In this document: piece by piece, positions 42,256 through 51,197 of the stretch | Layout of the letters: the number at the start of each line of letters is the position of its first letter | How positions within the stretch are numbered: the first letter of the stretch is position 1 | Source of the DNA: Nitrospira sp. | Lineage (GTDB): Bacteria; Nitrospirota; Nitrospiria; Nitrospirales; Nitrospiraceae | NCBI GenBank assembly: GCA_024998595.1 | Contig: JACOEK010000002.1 | Span: 1 to 64,000 of the forward strand | Direction: 5' to 3' | Length of the DNA stretch: 64,000 nucleotides | Notes under the pieces: model-generated | Told to the model about the DNA's origin: nothing | The model's database searches: none | What the model saw: the letters and a program-made list of their open reading frames with translations, nothing else | Made by a program: the position numbers and the translations under genes

Positions 42256-44735
42256 CGATCACCTGGCGCCCCTTCTCGAATCCGTTGGGATGGGGACTGA
42301 AACGCAAGCTCATTGTTTCGATGCTGCTGGTCGGCATCGTTCCCCTGCTCCTCGGCCTCGGCATGGCCTTCCTTCAAGGGTCCAAGGAGATCCAAGTCGT
42401 CAGCGGCGAAAGTTTCCAGGCGCTGGCGACGGAAGCCGCCCGCAAACTGGACTTGCTCGTGGCGGAGGAAGTCGCCAGAACGTCGCGCATCGCCGCCCAC
42501 CCGGATATCATTCGTCAACTGGAGCACCATCGAGATCTGCTGCAGACTGCCGACAAGACACGGTCCTCTGCGGCGATCACCCAACAACGAACGCAGTGGG
42601 CCGCCCGCGACCCGATAGCCGTCAAAGCCATTACCGAAAATCGCACCGCCGTCCTGCTACGAAGTTTTTACGCCGGCGCTCAAAATGAGTCCGACCTGCT
42701 GCTCCCCCAGGTTGTACGCGCCGCCACCAAGAAGCTCTTCATCACGGACGTGCAGGGCAATCTGTTCGCCGCCCTCACCACCTTCCCCGGCTTTGCCCAT
42801 GCGGACAGTCGGTGGTGGAAAGGGACCTACAACAAGGGGGTGGGCCAGCTGTACATCGAGGATCTGCACTTCGATGAACAGGCCAAGACCTATGTCTTCA
42901 GCATTTCACTGCCGATCATGGACAGCCTGAAATATGAAGTGGTGGGTGTTCTCCATCGCGTCATCGATGCCAAGGAATTTTTCTCCCCCTCGACGCATCC
43001 CATCCGGTTCGGCAAGACCGGCCATGTCATGCTCATCGACAGTCGTGGAATTGTCTTGAGCTGTCCCATCCTCCCGACGGGCGTGCGCCTGTCCGACCCC
43101 GCGCTCATTCCCCACGTCACCGGCCTGGAGCCAGGCTGGGTCACGGCCGACAGCGACGGGCACGGCGGACAAGGCACCGCCATTATCGGCTTCGCGCTGC
43201 TTCCCGAAACCAGCCGCGCGACGAACGGCTCTCTGGAGAATGGCGCCTGGCACACCTTCGTATGGCAGTCCTCCGATGAACTGTTCGCACCCATCCGACA
43301 TCTCATGCAGTGGATGCTGATCCTGGCTTCTGTCGCCCTCTTCCTGCTCGCCACGCTGGGATATTTTGCCGCCAGCCGGATTGTAACGCCCGTCCGCCGC
43401 TTACAGGAGGCGGCGCGCCTCATCGGCCGCGGAGAACTCCAGGAGCCGATTCAGATTCGCACGGGTGATGAGCTGGAAGACCTGGCGGTTGAATTCAACC
43501 GCATGCACAAGCAGTTGGAAGCTTCCTTTGCCGGATTGAGTACTCAAGTCGAAGAAAAGACGCAGGAGGTGCAGTATCTCCAAAAAGCCACCGACCAGGT
43601 GCTCGATGCCGTCCCCACTCCAATCATCATGGTGGATCAGCAAGGCCTCGTCCAATACATGAACAAGGCTTCGCGCGAAGCCGTGCCGGAGCAGGCAGAT
43701 AACTGGTCGTCGCGCCCGCTGTTCGACCTCTTGCCCATCGACGAGGAGCACCGCCAGGCTCTAAGGCGAGACCTCCGATTGGTGGAAGAATGTATTTCCC
43801 TCACGCCACCCAGCCACGACCACGCACCTTTGTTGAAGCCGGCGCGCGATCCGCTCAATCAGACGCTCGGCCCCGCATCGTCCTCATCCAGGCGCGAGCT
43901 CCGCATTGGCCCTCATCTGTATCAGTACGAGTGGTTCCCGCTGGAAAGCCGTAGCGGCGCGGGAAAACGGTTCGGCCTCGTCCTCCGGGACACCACCGAT
44001 GAGAGCCGCCTCCAGGATCAGCTGATCCAGGCCGAAAAATCGGGCAGTTTGGACGTGCTGACTGCCGGCATCGGCCACGAACTCAATAATCCGTTATTCG
44101 GCATACTCGGCCTCGGAGAAGCCATCCAGGAAGAAGGGGATCTGGCACGCGCCAAAGGCTACGCGCAGGACATTGTGGGACACGGGCGGAAGATGGCGGC
44201 GATCATACGCGACTTCACCGGGGTGGCCACGCGCGAATCGAAAAGCCAACGGATGCCAGTCGACGTGACCGCCCAACTGGAACAGGCGTTGGCCATCGTG
44301 CAAACGTCACACGAATGCCTGGGCCTTAACGTCCAAAAACATTATGTTCCCGTTTCCCCCGTAACGGCGCTTCCCGACCAGCTTCGGCTGGCCTTCATCA
44401 ATGTCCTCACCAATGCCATTCAGGCGATGAACGGGCAGGGCAATTTGTGGCTGACCACCGAAGAACAAGACGACTTGATCACCATCAAGATCCGCGACAA
44501 CGGACCCGGCATTCCGAAGCAACATCTCGGCAAAGTCTTCGATCCGTTTTATACGACCAAGGGGCAGGGCGAAGGATCAGGCCTCGGACTCACCGTCGCA
44601 CAACGGTTGATCAAGAAATTCGGGGGGGACATCCGGATGGAGAGTCCCCCGGAAGGCCAAGGCACCACCTGCGTCATTACGCTGCCGGCAGATAAGGCTG
44701 CGGTACGAAAGGAGGAGCCATGCGTCTCATCCTGA
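42252..44735 (+). CDS. Membrane histidine kinase (sensor-HAMP-PAS-HisKA-HATPase)
   Basis: 827 residues from the ATG overlapping the preceding stop (ATG at 42240 is also possible). Helix 1 ~20-38, an extracytoplasmic Cache-like sensor ~40-355, helix 2 ~365-388, HAMP (VTPVRRLQEAARLIGRGEL), PAS near 450-560, HisKA with GHELNNPLFGIL, HATPase with NVLTNAIQAM, RDNGPGIP and GSGLGLT. Its coding region overlaps the next gene by 16 bases, hence one operon with receiver, Rossmann kinase and haem protein. Confidence 0.92.
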   Translation: MTITWRPFSNPLGWGLKRKLIVSMLLVGIVPLLLGLGMAFLQGSKEIQVVSGESFQALATEAARKLDLLVAEEVARTSRIAAHPDIIRQLEHHRDLLQTADKTRSSAAITQQRTQWAARDPIAVKAITENRTAVLLRSFYAGAQNESDLLLPQVVRAATKKLFITDVQGNLFAALTTFPGFAHADSRWWKGTYNKGVGQLYIEDLHFDEQAKTYVFSISLPIMDSLKYEVVGVLHRVIDAKEFFSPSTHPIRFGKTGHVMLIDSRGIVLSCPILPTGVRLSDPALIPHVTGLEPGWVTADSDGHGGQGTAIIGFALLPETSRATNGSLENGAWHTFVWQSSDELFAPIRHLMQWMLILASVALFLLATLGYFAASRIVTPVRRLQEAARLIGRGELQEPIQIRTGDELEDLAVEFNRMHKQLEASFAGLSTQVEEKTQEVQYLQKATDQVLDAVPTPIIMVDQQGLVQYMNKASREAVPEQADNWSSRPLFDLLPIDEEHRQALRRDLRLVEECISLTPPSHDHAPLLKPARDPLNQTLGPASSSSRRELRIGPHLYQYEWFPLESRSGAGKRFGLVLRDTTDESRLQDQLIQAEKSGSLDVLTAGIGHELNNPLFGILGLGEAIQEEGDLARAKGYAQDIVGHGRKMAAIIRDFTGVATRESKSQRMPVDVTAQLEQALAIVQTSHECLGLNVQKHYVPVSPVTALPDQLRLAFINVLTNAIQAMNGQGNLWLTTEEQDDLITIKIRDNGPGIPKQHLGKVFDPFYTTKGQGEGSGLGLTVAQRLIKKFGGDIRMESPPEGQGTTCVITLPADKAAVRKEEPCVSS

Positions 44736-45313
44736 CCCTCTTCCGCTCATGGACAGTGTGGCCTGTGCTGTTGTTGGCCTGTGCCTCCGCCTATTCATTG
44801 CAGGCGAAGGACCTCACGCCGCCGGCAGGAATCTCTCCGGACAAGGTTGCGGACTTTGTCCACGCCGTCCTGGATGCCGACCGGACGATCTATACCAACC
44901 AGGTCGTCAACCGCATGCAGGCAAAAGGCATCGTGTCCGCCGCGGAACATTGGGAGCATGAAAACGCGCTGCCGCTGCCCGCCCAATTCCTTCAACACTC
45001 GGGCAAGCTGGTCGCGGAGTCGGGACGCGGCATCCGCTACCGCCTCATCAGCCTCTGGCCGATTTATCAACGCAATGCGCCGGCGACGGATCTGGAGCGG
45101 CAGGCGCTGGAAAGTTTCGCTCAGACACCCGATCGGCCCTTCACCGGCATTGTGACCAGCGGCCGCAAGCAATTCTTTCAAGCGGTGTATTCGGATCGCG
45201 CGATTTCAGCGGCCTGCGTCAAATGCCACAACAGTCATCCCTTGAGCCCCAAGCGGGACTTCGCGCTTAATGATGTGATCGGAGGCATGACGATCACGAT
45301 TCCGCTCGACTGA
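44720..45313 (+). CDS. DUF3365 (Tll0287-like) haem-binding periplasmic protein
   Basis: 197 residues. AAAGGAGGAGCC before the ATG. A hydrophobic N-terminus with LLAC gives a secretion signal, possibly a lipoprotein (Cys21). A single c-type haem motif CVKCH is at 166-170, followed by NSHP. In the cyanobacterial structure this domain binds haem and is regarded as a redox or ligand sensor. Next to a membrane kinase with a periplasmic sensor, it may pass redox state to it. Confidence 0.87.
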   Translation: MRLILTLFRSWTVWPVLLLACASAYSLQAKDLTPPAGISPDKVADFVHAVLDADRTIYTNQVVNRMQAKGIVSAAEHWEHENALPLPAQFLQHSGKLVAESGRGIRYRLISLWPIYQRNAPATDLERQALESFAQTPDRPFTGIVTSGRKQFFQAVYSDRAISAACVKCHNSHPLSPKRDFALNDVIGGMTITIPLD

Positions 45314-45336
45314 AAGACTAGGCGATCAGCGGTAAG

Positions 45337-46419
45337 TCAGGACTTCGCGGACGGCGCGGCGAGCGGCAACTGGTATTCGTCGCGGTAAATCTGCAGCGCG
45401 GTCAGGAACAGTCCGACGAGAATCGGTCCGAGAAACAGGCCCAGAATGCCGTACACCGCCAACCCGCCGAGCACGCTGAAGGTCAGCAGCAACACGGGGA
45501 TCTGCGCACCCTGACCGATGAACAGCGGCTTCAGAATCTGATCGATCATCGACACGACACCGACTCCCCAGGCCAACATCACCAACCCTTTTCCCACCGT
45601 CCCCGACCACAGAAGATAGCCCGCCACCGGCCCCCAGATGATCGCCGTGCCGCCAAACGGCAACGGAGCCAGGAGGATGGTGAGCGCCATCAACACCATC
45701 GGAAAAGGCACTCCCAGCACAGCATAGGCCGCCCCGGCGAGCAGTCCCTGCGCGACTGCCGTGAGCACAATTCCCTTCACGACGGCGCGAATGGTCTGAT
45801 CCAGGCGGACGAGAATCTTATCTTTGTGCGAGGCTTCGAGCGGAATCAGACCGTAGAGCGACGCGAGCCAGTGACGGCCGTCCTTGAAGAAAAAGAACAG
45901 AGTGAACACCATGACCAGAAAATCGGCGACCAACATGAACACGTCGCGCACGAGGTCGCTCAATTCACCCACGATAAACTGGCTGAACGTCTTGGCGCTC
46001 GACAACACAAACTGCTCCAGGTCGCTTTCCTGTCCCGTGAATCGTTCCAACCACTCGCGCGCGACCCCACCGCCGGGAAGCCCCGAAAGGCGGTCCGGCA
46101 ACTGCTGGACGCCTCCGGAGGCAATCCACTCCCGCACCGCACGTTCGGCGGATCCGGCCTCCTTGACCAGCATCACGCTGAGGACGACCAACGGCACCAC
46201 CACCAAGGCCAGTGCGCCCAGCGTCAGGAGCACGGCGGAATACGACTCTTTTCCCCCGAGCCAGGCCGTCAACCGGGCATGGAGTGGAAAACAGAGATGC
46301 GCCAGAATCACCGCCCAGAGAACGGGAAACACAAAGGGGCGGAACATGAGGGCCATCTGATACAGCAGGGCCAGCAGGACGCCGAAGAAGCAGGCTGCAA
46401 AAATCTGTCGTCGATTCAT
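45337..46419 (-). CDS. AI-2E family transporter (PerM/YdiK type)
   Basis: 360 residues with seven or eight membrane helices and the long amphipathic middle region of the family (EAGSAERAVREWIASGG...). Conserved segments FFKDGRHWLAS and GTAIIWGPVAGYLLW are seen. Members export signal molecules or are Na+/H+ antiporters; the function of this copy is open. Confidence 0.86.
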   Translation of the reverse strand: MNRRQIFAACFFGVLLALLYQMALMFRPFVFPVLWAVILAHLCFPLHARLTAWLGGKESYSAVLLTLGALALVVVPLVVLSVMLVKEAGSAERAVREWIASGGVQQLPDRLSGLPGGGVAREWLERFTGQESDLEQFVLSSAKTFSQFIVGELSDLVRDVFMLVADFLVMVFTLFFFFKDGRHWLASLYGLIPLEASHKDKILVRLDQTIRAVVKGIVLTAVAQGLLAGAAYAVLGVPFPMVLMALTILLAPLPFGGTAIIWGPVAGYLLWSGTVGKGLVMLAWGVGVVSMIDQILKPLFIGQGAQIPVLLLTFSVLGGLAVYGILGLFLGPILVGLFLTALQIYRDEYQLPLAAPSAKS

Positions 46420-46593
46420 AGTAGCGAAACGTGATCGTGCCTGAGCCGTTGATAGCAGAACCCGGCCGTGATGTCACGCGCCGGGTTTACGATCCTCGGT
46501 GCCTGCATGGAGAACTACCGTTGAGCCGCGAGAAGAGGATGAGGTGGAAGGCGGGCCGGATCCGGCGGCCTGGAGATCGGGGAAAGTCGCCGT

Positions 46594-47034
46594 TCAGGCG
46601 TTTTCCCCCACCATGGCAACCGCTTTGGGACGCTGTGAGGCAATATCCCGCACATTACCGGGAAGCTTCTGCGCGTCATCGCCCCACGACGTGACGCCCA
46701 TATCCGACAGTCCCTGAAACTTGGCTCCGTCTTCCATGGAGAATGCCGGCGCGTGCACTTCGCCGACGAGGATGCCGGTCTTCAGCAATTGAATCCGCTC
46801 CGTAGCCCGCACCGTGGCTTTGATTTTTCCGCTGCTGATAATGGTACCGGCCGTGATGGTGCCTTGCACGACCCCGTCTTCACCGATCACCACCGTCCCG
46901 CTGGTTTGCAAATCGCCCTCCAGCCGGCCGTCGATGCGCACCGTGCCTTCCACATGGATTTCCCCTCTGAGCAACACGCCTTTGGCCAGCAGGGTAATAT
47001 TGTCGCTTTCCACAAAGCCGGGCTTCTTCATCAT
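46594..47034 (-). CDS. Bactofilin
   Basis: 146 residues from the ATG with AAGGAG upstream. The core ~25-115 is a right-handed beta-helix repeat pattern: GEIHVEGTVRIDGRLEGDL, GTVVIGEDGVVQGTI and so on. Bactofilins polymerise into membrane-bound scaffolds affecting cell shape and cell wall enzymes. The PBP1B-like synthase gene is immediately upstream in the same orientation, a sensible partner. Confidence 0.92.
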   Translation of the reverse strand: MMKKPGFVESDNITLLAKGVLLRGEIHVEGTVRIDGRLEGDLQTSGTVVIGEDGVVQGTITAGTIISSGKIKATVRATERIQLLKTGILVGEVHAPAFSMEDGAKFQGLSDMGVTSWGDDAQKLPGNVRDIASQRPKAVAMVGENA

Positions 47035-47120
47035 CGGGAGCTCCTTGTCGCAGGCAGTGGCGGATGAACCGGACAACCATCTCAACATGAGCCGAGCCTA
47101 CACCAGCTTTTCGATGACAC

Positions 47121-49460
47121 CTAGAAAAAACCAAAACTGCGCTTGACGCGTTCCCAGATTCCGCTCCCATGCACTTCGCAGTACACCGAGGGCTCCGTCC
47201 CTTCGATAAATAACTCTGCCGACCGCTGCGGACATTTCGAGGTCGCCAGCTGGGAAGACTGCGGATCGATGTCACGCGTGATGACAGCCGGCGGCATGGC
47301 AAAGTCTTGCGGGGCGGCCGGCAGGATCTGACGCACAAACTCCACCCACATCGGCAACGCCGCCTGCGCCCCGGTCAAATGCAAGGCCTCCTCATCATCG
47401 AATCCTACCCATGCCCCCACCACGACGTCGGGCGTATATCCGATGAACCAGGCGTCGCGATACCCATCCGTCGTTCCCGTCTTCCCTGCCACGATCCCGC
47501 GCAGGCCCATCGTCTTGGCCTTCGCCGCCGTGCCGCGTTCCACTACACCCTTGAGCAACGACGTCATGACATAGGCCGCTTGGGGCGACACCGCCTGATG
47601 CCTCGCCGGCGTATGATGCCAGGCCGGATCTCCTTCCGGCGTCATCACCGCCTGCAGCGCTGTGGGAGCCATGGTGATCCCCTCATGAGCGAGCGCGCCG
47701 AATGCCGAGGTCATCTCCAATAGGGACACGCCGGAGGTGCCTAGGGCGATGGACAGATTGTCTGCCAAGGGGCTCCGGATCCCCAGTTTCTCCGCTAGGT
47801 GGAGAATGCGTTTGGTACCGACAAGCTGCGCGATCTTGACCGCCGGAATATTCAATGATTGTTCTAACGCCGTTCGCAGGGACACCGTTCCGTGAAATTT
47901 ATGGTCGTAATTCTGAGGCGCCCATCGCCCGGCGGCTGAGTCAAACGTCACGGGCTCATCCACAATCGAGGTGGCCGCCGTCACCGGTTGTCCGCCGGTC
48001 AGTTCGCGACGGGCTTCCAACGCCGCGAGGTACACCAGGGGCTTGAACAGCGAACCGGGCTGGCGTTTCGCCTGAACCGCCCGGTTGAATTGGCTGGCGC
48101 GGTAGTCACGGCTGCCCACCATCGCCAGGATGCCACCGGTTTTGGGATCGATCGCCACGAGCGCGCCCTGCACGACGGTGGCATGGCCCTTTAATGCCGG
48201 ATAGGCCGTTTCCAGCTTGGTGAGTTCGCTCTCCAGCGTCTGGGAAGCCAATCGTTGCAGCACCGGATCGAGGGTCGTATAGGCTCGCACCCCGTCCGGC
48301 AGCGGCGCGCCGGTCGCCTCCTCTACCTGCCGCAACAGATAGTCGACGAAAAACGGCGCATCCGCCAACGTGTCCTGCGGCGGCATGACCTGAACCGGCG
48401 TTTTAATGGCCTGAGCCCACGCCTCGTCATTGATCAGGCCCTGTTCATGCAGCCGGCCCAGCACCACATCCCGACGCTGCTTGGCCAGCGTGGCATTTCT
48501 CAACGGCGAATAGGTATTCGGTCCTTTGATCATGCCCACCAGCAACGCCGCTTCTTCCAAGCTGAGGGTATCCACCCGCTTCCCGAAATAGCGGTGAGCC
48601 GCTTCGCCGACGCCGTAGATCGACACGGAGCCGACCTGACCGAGATAAATCTCGTTGGCATAACTTTCCAGAATGGCCTGTTTCCGGTATTTCGCTTCCA
48701 ACACCAAGGCGGCGATCGATTCCTTCAGTTTCCGTCCGAACGTCCGCTGCGGGGAATAAAACAGATTCTTGGCCAACTGTTGGGTAATGGTGCTGCCGCC
48801 TTGAATAACCGTTCCACGCGTGACGTTCGTCCACACCGCCCGACCGACGGCAATCGGGTCGATGCCGGGGTGGCTGAAAAATCGCCGGTCTTCGATGGCC
48901 AGCAGAATGTCGAGAAATCGCGGAGAGAGATCGTCATACGACACCCATTCCCGCACCTGCCGTGATGCGCCGCGCAATCCGCTGATCAATTGGGGCTCCA
49001 AATAGGCGGGAAAGAGTTCGTCGCCCGTCTGGATCGACAACACTCGCGCCACACGCCCCTGTTCAACCACTAACCGGGCCGGGATCGGCCGCAGATGAAA
49101 GTCGGAAAATTCGTGCAGATAGATGTCAATCTGGCCGGGGCTGACACGAAACTCCCCCGGTGCGCGTACGGGTGTCTCGACCGCCTGATACCCCAGCCGG
49201 CTCAGGCGCTCGATCAGGTGGGAGGAGACCACATCCAAGTCAGGTTTCAAGAGAAAAGGCGCGCCGTAGATGAGGCGGGGAGGATGTTCATCGCCCGCCG
49301 GCAATGCAAGGCTCGCGGAAAGGTACAGTCCATAGGCCAGGGCGCTCCCCGCGGCGAGGAGGACGATGCCTGTCAACGTCATTAGCCCGCGGAGAAACCA
49401 ACGCCTCGCGAGCATCACCAGCGAATCCCCATGCCGCGGAGCATACGCGATCCCGCGCAT
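47121..49460 (-). CDS. mrcB: Penicillin-binding protein 1B-like bifunctional peptidoglycan synthase
   Basis: About 779 residues (start uncertain: ATG at 49460, 49415 or 49544, none with a good ribosome site). Short cytoplasmic part, one membrane helix, a UB2H-like domain (GYQAVETPVRAPGEF), GT51 transglycosylase (EDRRFFSHPGID, GGSTITQQLAKN, RTFGRKLKE) and transpeptidase with SxxK in QPGSLFKP, SLN in EQSLNIP and KTG in AGKTGTTDG. It polymerises and cross-links murein. The C-terminus has two Cys (CPQRSAELF, YCEV). Confidence 0.95.
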   Translation of the reverse strand: MRGIAYAPRHGDSLVMLARRWFLRGLMTLTGIVLLAAGSALAYGLYLSASLALPAGDEHPPRLIYGAPFLLKPDLDVVSSHLIERLSRLGYQAVETPVRAPGEFRVSPGQIDIYLHEFSDFHLRPIPARLVVEQGRVARVLSIQTGDELFPAYLEPQLISGLRGASRQVREWVSYDDLSPRFLDILLAIEDRRFFSHPGIDPIAVGRAVWTNVTRGTVIQGGSTITQQLAKNLFYSPQRTFGRKLKESIAALVLEAKYRKQAILESYANEIYLGQVGSVSIYGVGEAAHRYFGKRVDTLSLEEAALLVGMIKGPNTYSPLRNATLAKQRRDVVLGRLHEQGLINDEAWAQAIKTPVQVMPPQDTLADAPFFVDYLLRQVEEATGAPLPDGVRAYTTLDPVLQRLASQTLESELTKLETAYPALKGHATVVQGALVAIDPKTGGILAMVGSRDYRASQFNRAVQAKRQPGSLFKPLVYLAALEARRELTGGQPVTAATSIVDEPVTFDSAAGRWAPQNYDHKFHGTVSLRTALEQSLNIPAVKIAQLVGTKRILHLAEKLGIRSPLADNLSIALGTSGVSLLEMTSAFGALAHEGITMAPTALQAVMTPEGDPAWHHTPARHQAVSPQAAYVMTSLLKGVVERGTAAKAKTMGLRGIVAGKTGTTDGYRDAWFIGYTPDVVVGAWVGFDDEEALHLTGAQAALPMWVEFVRQILPAAPQDFAMPPAVITRDIDPQSSQLATSKCPQRSAELFIEGTEPSVYCEVHGSGIWERVKRSFGFF

Positions 49461-49596
49461 GAAAGCACATGCGTCGCGCCGGTCGCCTATCGGCCGGGCC
49501 CTGCTTGACAAAATACCCTGCCTTCCCTTAGATGAGCCGCACAAGACCGGCTGGTTACGATCTTGTACCTAGACTTACTCACATGAGGAATGACCG

Positions 49597-51084
49597 GTGA
49601 CCACGACGCGTCTCATTACTGCCAAGGCTTCACACGCAATTGACTACACTGCGGCGCCTCTGCCGCACCGCCGCGAATGCCGTCAGGACGTGGCCTGGGA
49701 GCAACCAGGTCGGGCGGCCGCGCGGTTCTTTCTGGCCTGTAGCGCCCTTCTCACCGCGCTGACGACGCTCGTGCCCGCGCCGGTGTCGGCCGGAAGTTTT
49801 CGCATCTACGACCATAGCGCTTCGGCAACCGGTCAGGCCTCTGCCTTTACGGCTCAGGCCGATGACGCCTCCGCCGGGTATTACAATCCCGCGGGCATGA
49901 CCCAACTGCGCGGCGTGCAGCTCTCAGCCGGCACCACCCTGATCGCCGGCGGTTTCTCCTTTCAAAATGCCGCAGGCACGCAGGTCAACGGAGACCTCCG
50001 CGGCAGCGTGGCGGTGCCGCCCCCGTCCAATCTGTATATTACGGCCAATCTCAAAGACCTGGGCATCGGCTCCTCCGACAGCACGGCGGTCGGCCTGGCC
50101 GTCTTCAGCCCGTTCGGCACCTTGACCCGCTGGCCGGACAGCAGTCCCTTTTCCACCGCCACCACCAAGGCCGCCTTTGAGCTGATCGACATTCGTCCTT
50201 CCATTGCCTTCAGACCGCTCCCGGATCTGGCCATCGGATTGGGGGCGGATGTGTATACGTTTTCAGGAGCTTTCGGAGAAGGACAGGTCGAACGGCAGTT
50301 TCGCTGGCCCGGGGGTCTCGGCATTCCAGCCGGCACCGGCATGGAATTGAACGGACGAGACACGGCCGCAGGTTTCAATGCCAGTCTCTTGTATACCCCG
50401 CTCCGCAATGAGGATGGCCGTCCGCTGGTCAATATCGGCCTCATCTATCGCAGCCAGGCCACGCTGCATCTCGACGGACAATTGCTGGCAGGCGGCACCC
50501 GTATCGCGGATGCGCGCACAACCTTCGTGGTGCCGCAGGTCCTGACCGGAGGAATCGCGCTGTGGCCCGTCCGCAATAAAGAGCGCGAATGGAAACTGGA
50601 ATTGGATGTGGACTACACCGGGTGGAAATCGGTTCGCAACCTGGATTCACATTTATCAAACGGCATCACCGTCGCCACCCCCGCCAACTGGGTCAGCGGG
50701 TACACGGTCATGATCGGTACGGAGCACAAGTGGCTCAACCCGGCATCGCTTCCCGACTGGGACATCGCCCTACGCGCCGGGTACTGGCATTCACAGAAGG
50801 CGATTCCCGACCAAACCTTCAACCCTGCGATTCCCGACGGTGATAACCACGCGGTTTCTACCGGCATCGGATTCATGTGCCGGGACAACGGGAAATTCTT
50901 CGGCGTGATCCCCTGCGGAGGATCGGGCAAAACGCTCAGTCCAAAAGGGCTCGGCATCGATCTCGCCTACCAGGCCATCTTGTATGAAGCCAGAACCGTC
51001 GCAGGGAATGTGAATCCGACCGTGAACGGCACCTACCGCACCACCCTCCACGTCGGATCGCTCAATCTCCGTGTGAATTTTTGA
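49597..51084 (+). CDS. FadL/OmpP1-type outer membrane transport protein
   Basis: 495 residues from GTG with ATGAGGAA upstream. A long N-terminal region precedes a signal sequence-like hydrophobic stretch ending PVSAGSF, followed by the FadL N-terminal hatch signature (ASAFTAQADDASAGYYNPAG) and many amphipathic beta strands; last residue Phe, as in outer-membrane proteins. Would import fatty acids or other hydrophobic compounds. Confidence 0.9.
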   Translation: MTTTRLITAKASHAIDYTAAPLPHRRECRQDVAWEQPGRAAARFFLACSALLTALTTLVPAPVSAGSFRIYDHSASATGQASAFTAQADDASAGYYNPAGMTQLRGVQLSAGTTLIAGGFSFQNAAGTQVNGDLRGSVAVPPPSNLYITANLKDLGIGSSDSTAVGLAVFSPFGTLTRWPDSSPFSTATTKAAFELIDIRPSIAFRPLPDLAIGLGADVYTFSGAFGEGQVERQFRWPGGLGIPAGTGMELNGRDTAAGFNASLLYTPLRNEDGRPLVNIGLIYRSQATLHLDGQLLAGGTRIADARTTFVVPQVLTGGIALWPVRNKEREWKLELDVDYTGWKSVRNLDSHLSNGITVATPANWVSGYTVMIGTEHKWLNPASLPDWDIALRAGYWHSQKAIPDQTFNPAIPDGDNHAVSTGIGFMCRDNGKFFGVIPCGGSGKTLSPKGLGIDLAYQAILYEARTVAGNVNPTVNGTYRTTLHVGSLNLRVNF

Positions 51085-51197
51085 TGCCCGCCTTAGCATT
51101 GATCGTGCTAGAGTACGTCATCCTGCAGCGCCTGCGGATCGTAGTCATCTGACCGCACCTCGTGCAGGACGCATCTGTTATCGAGCGAGGCCTGCCA

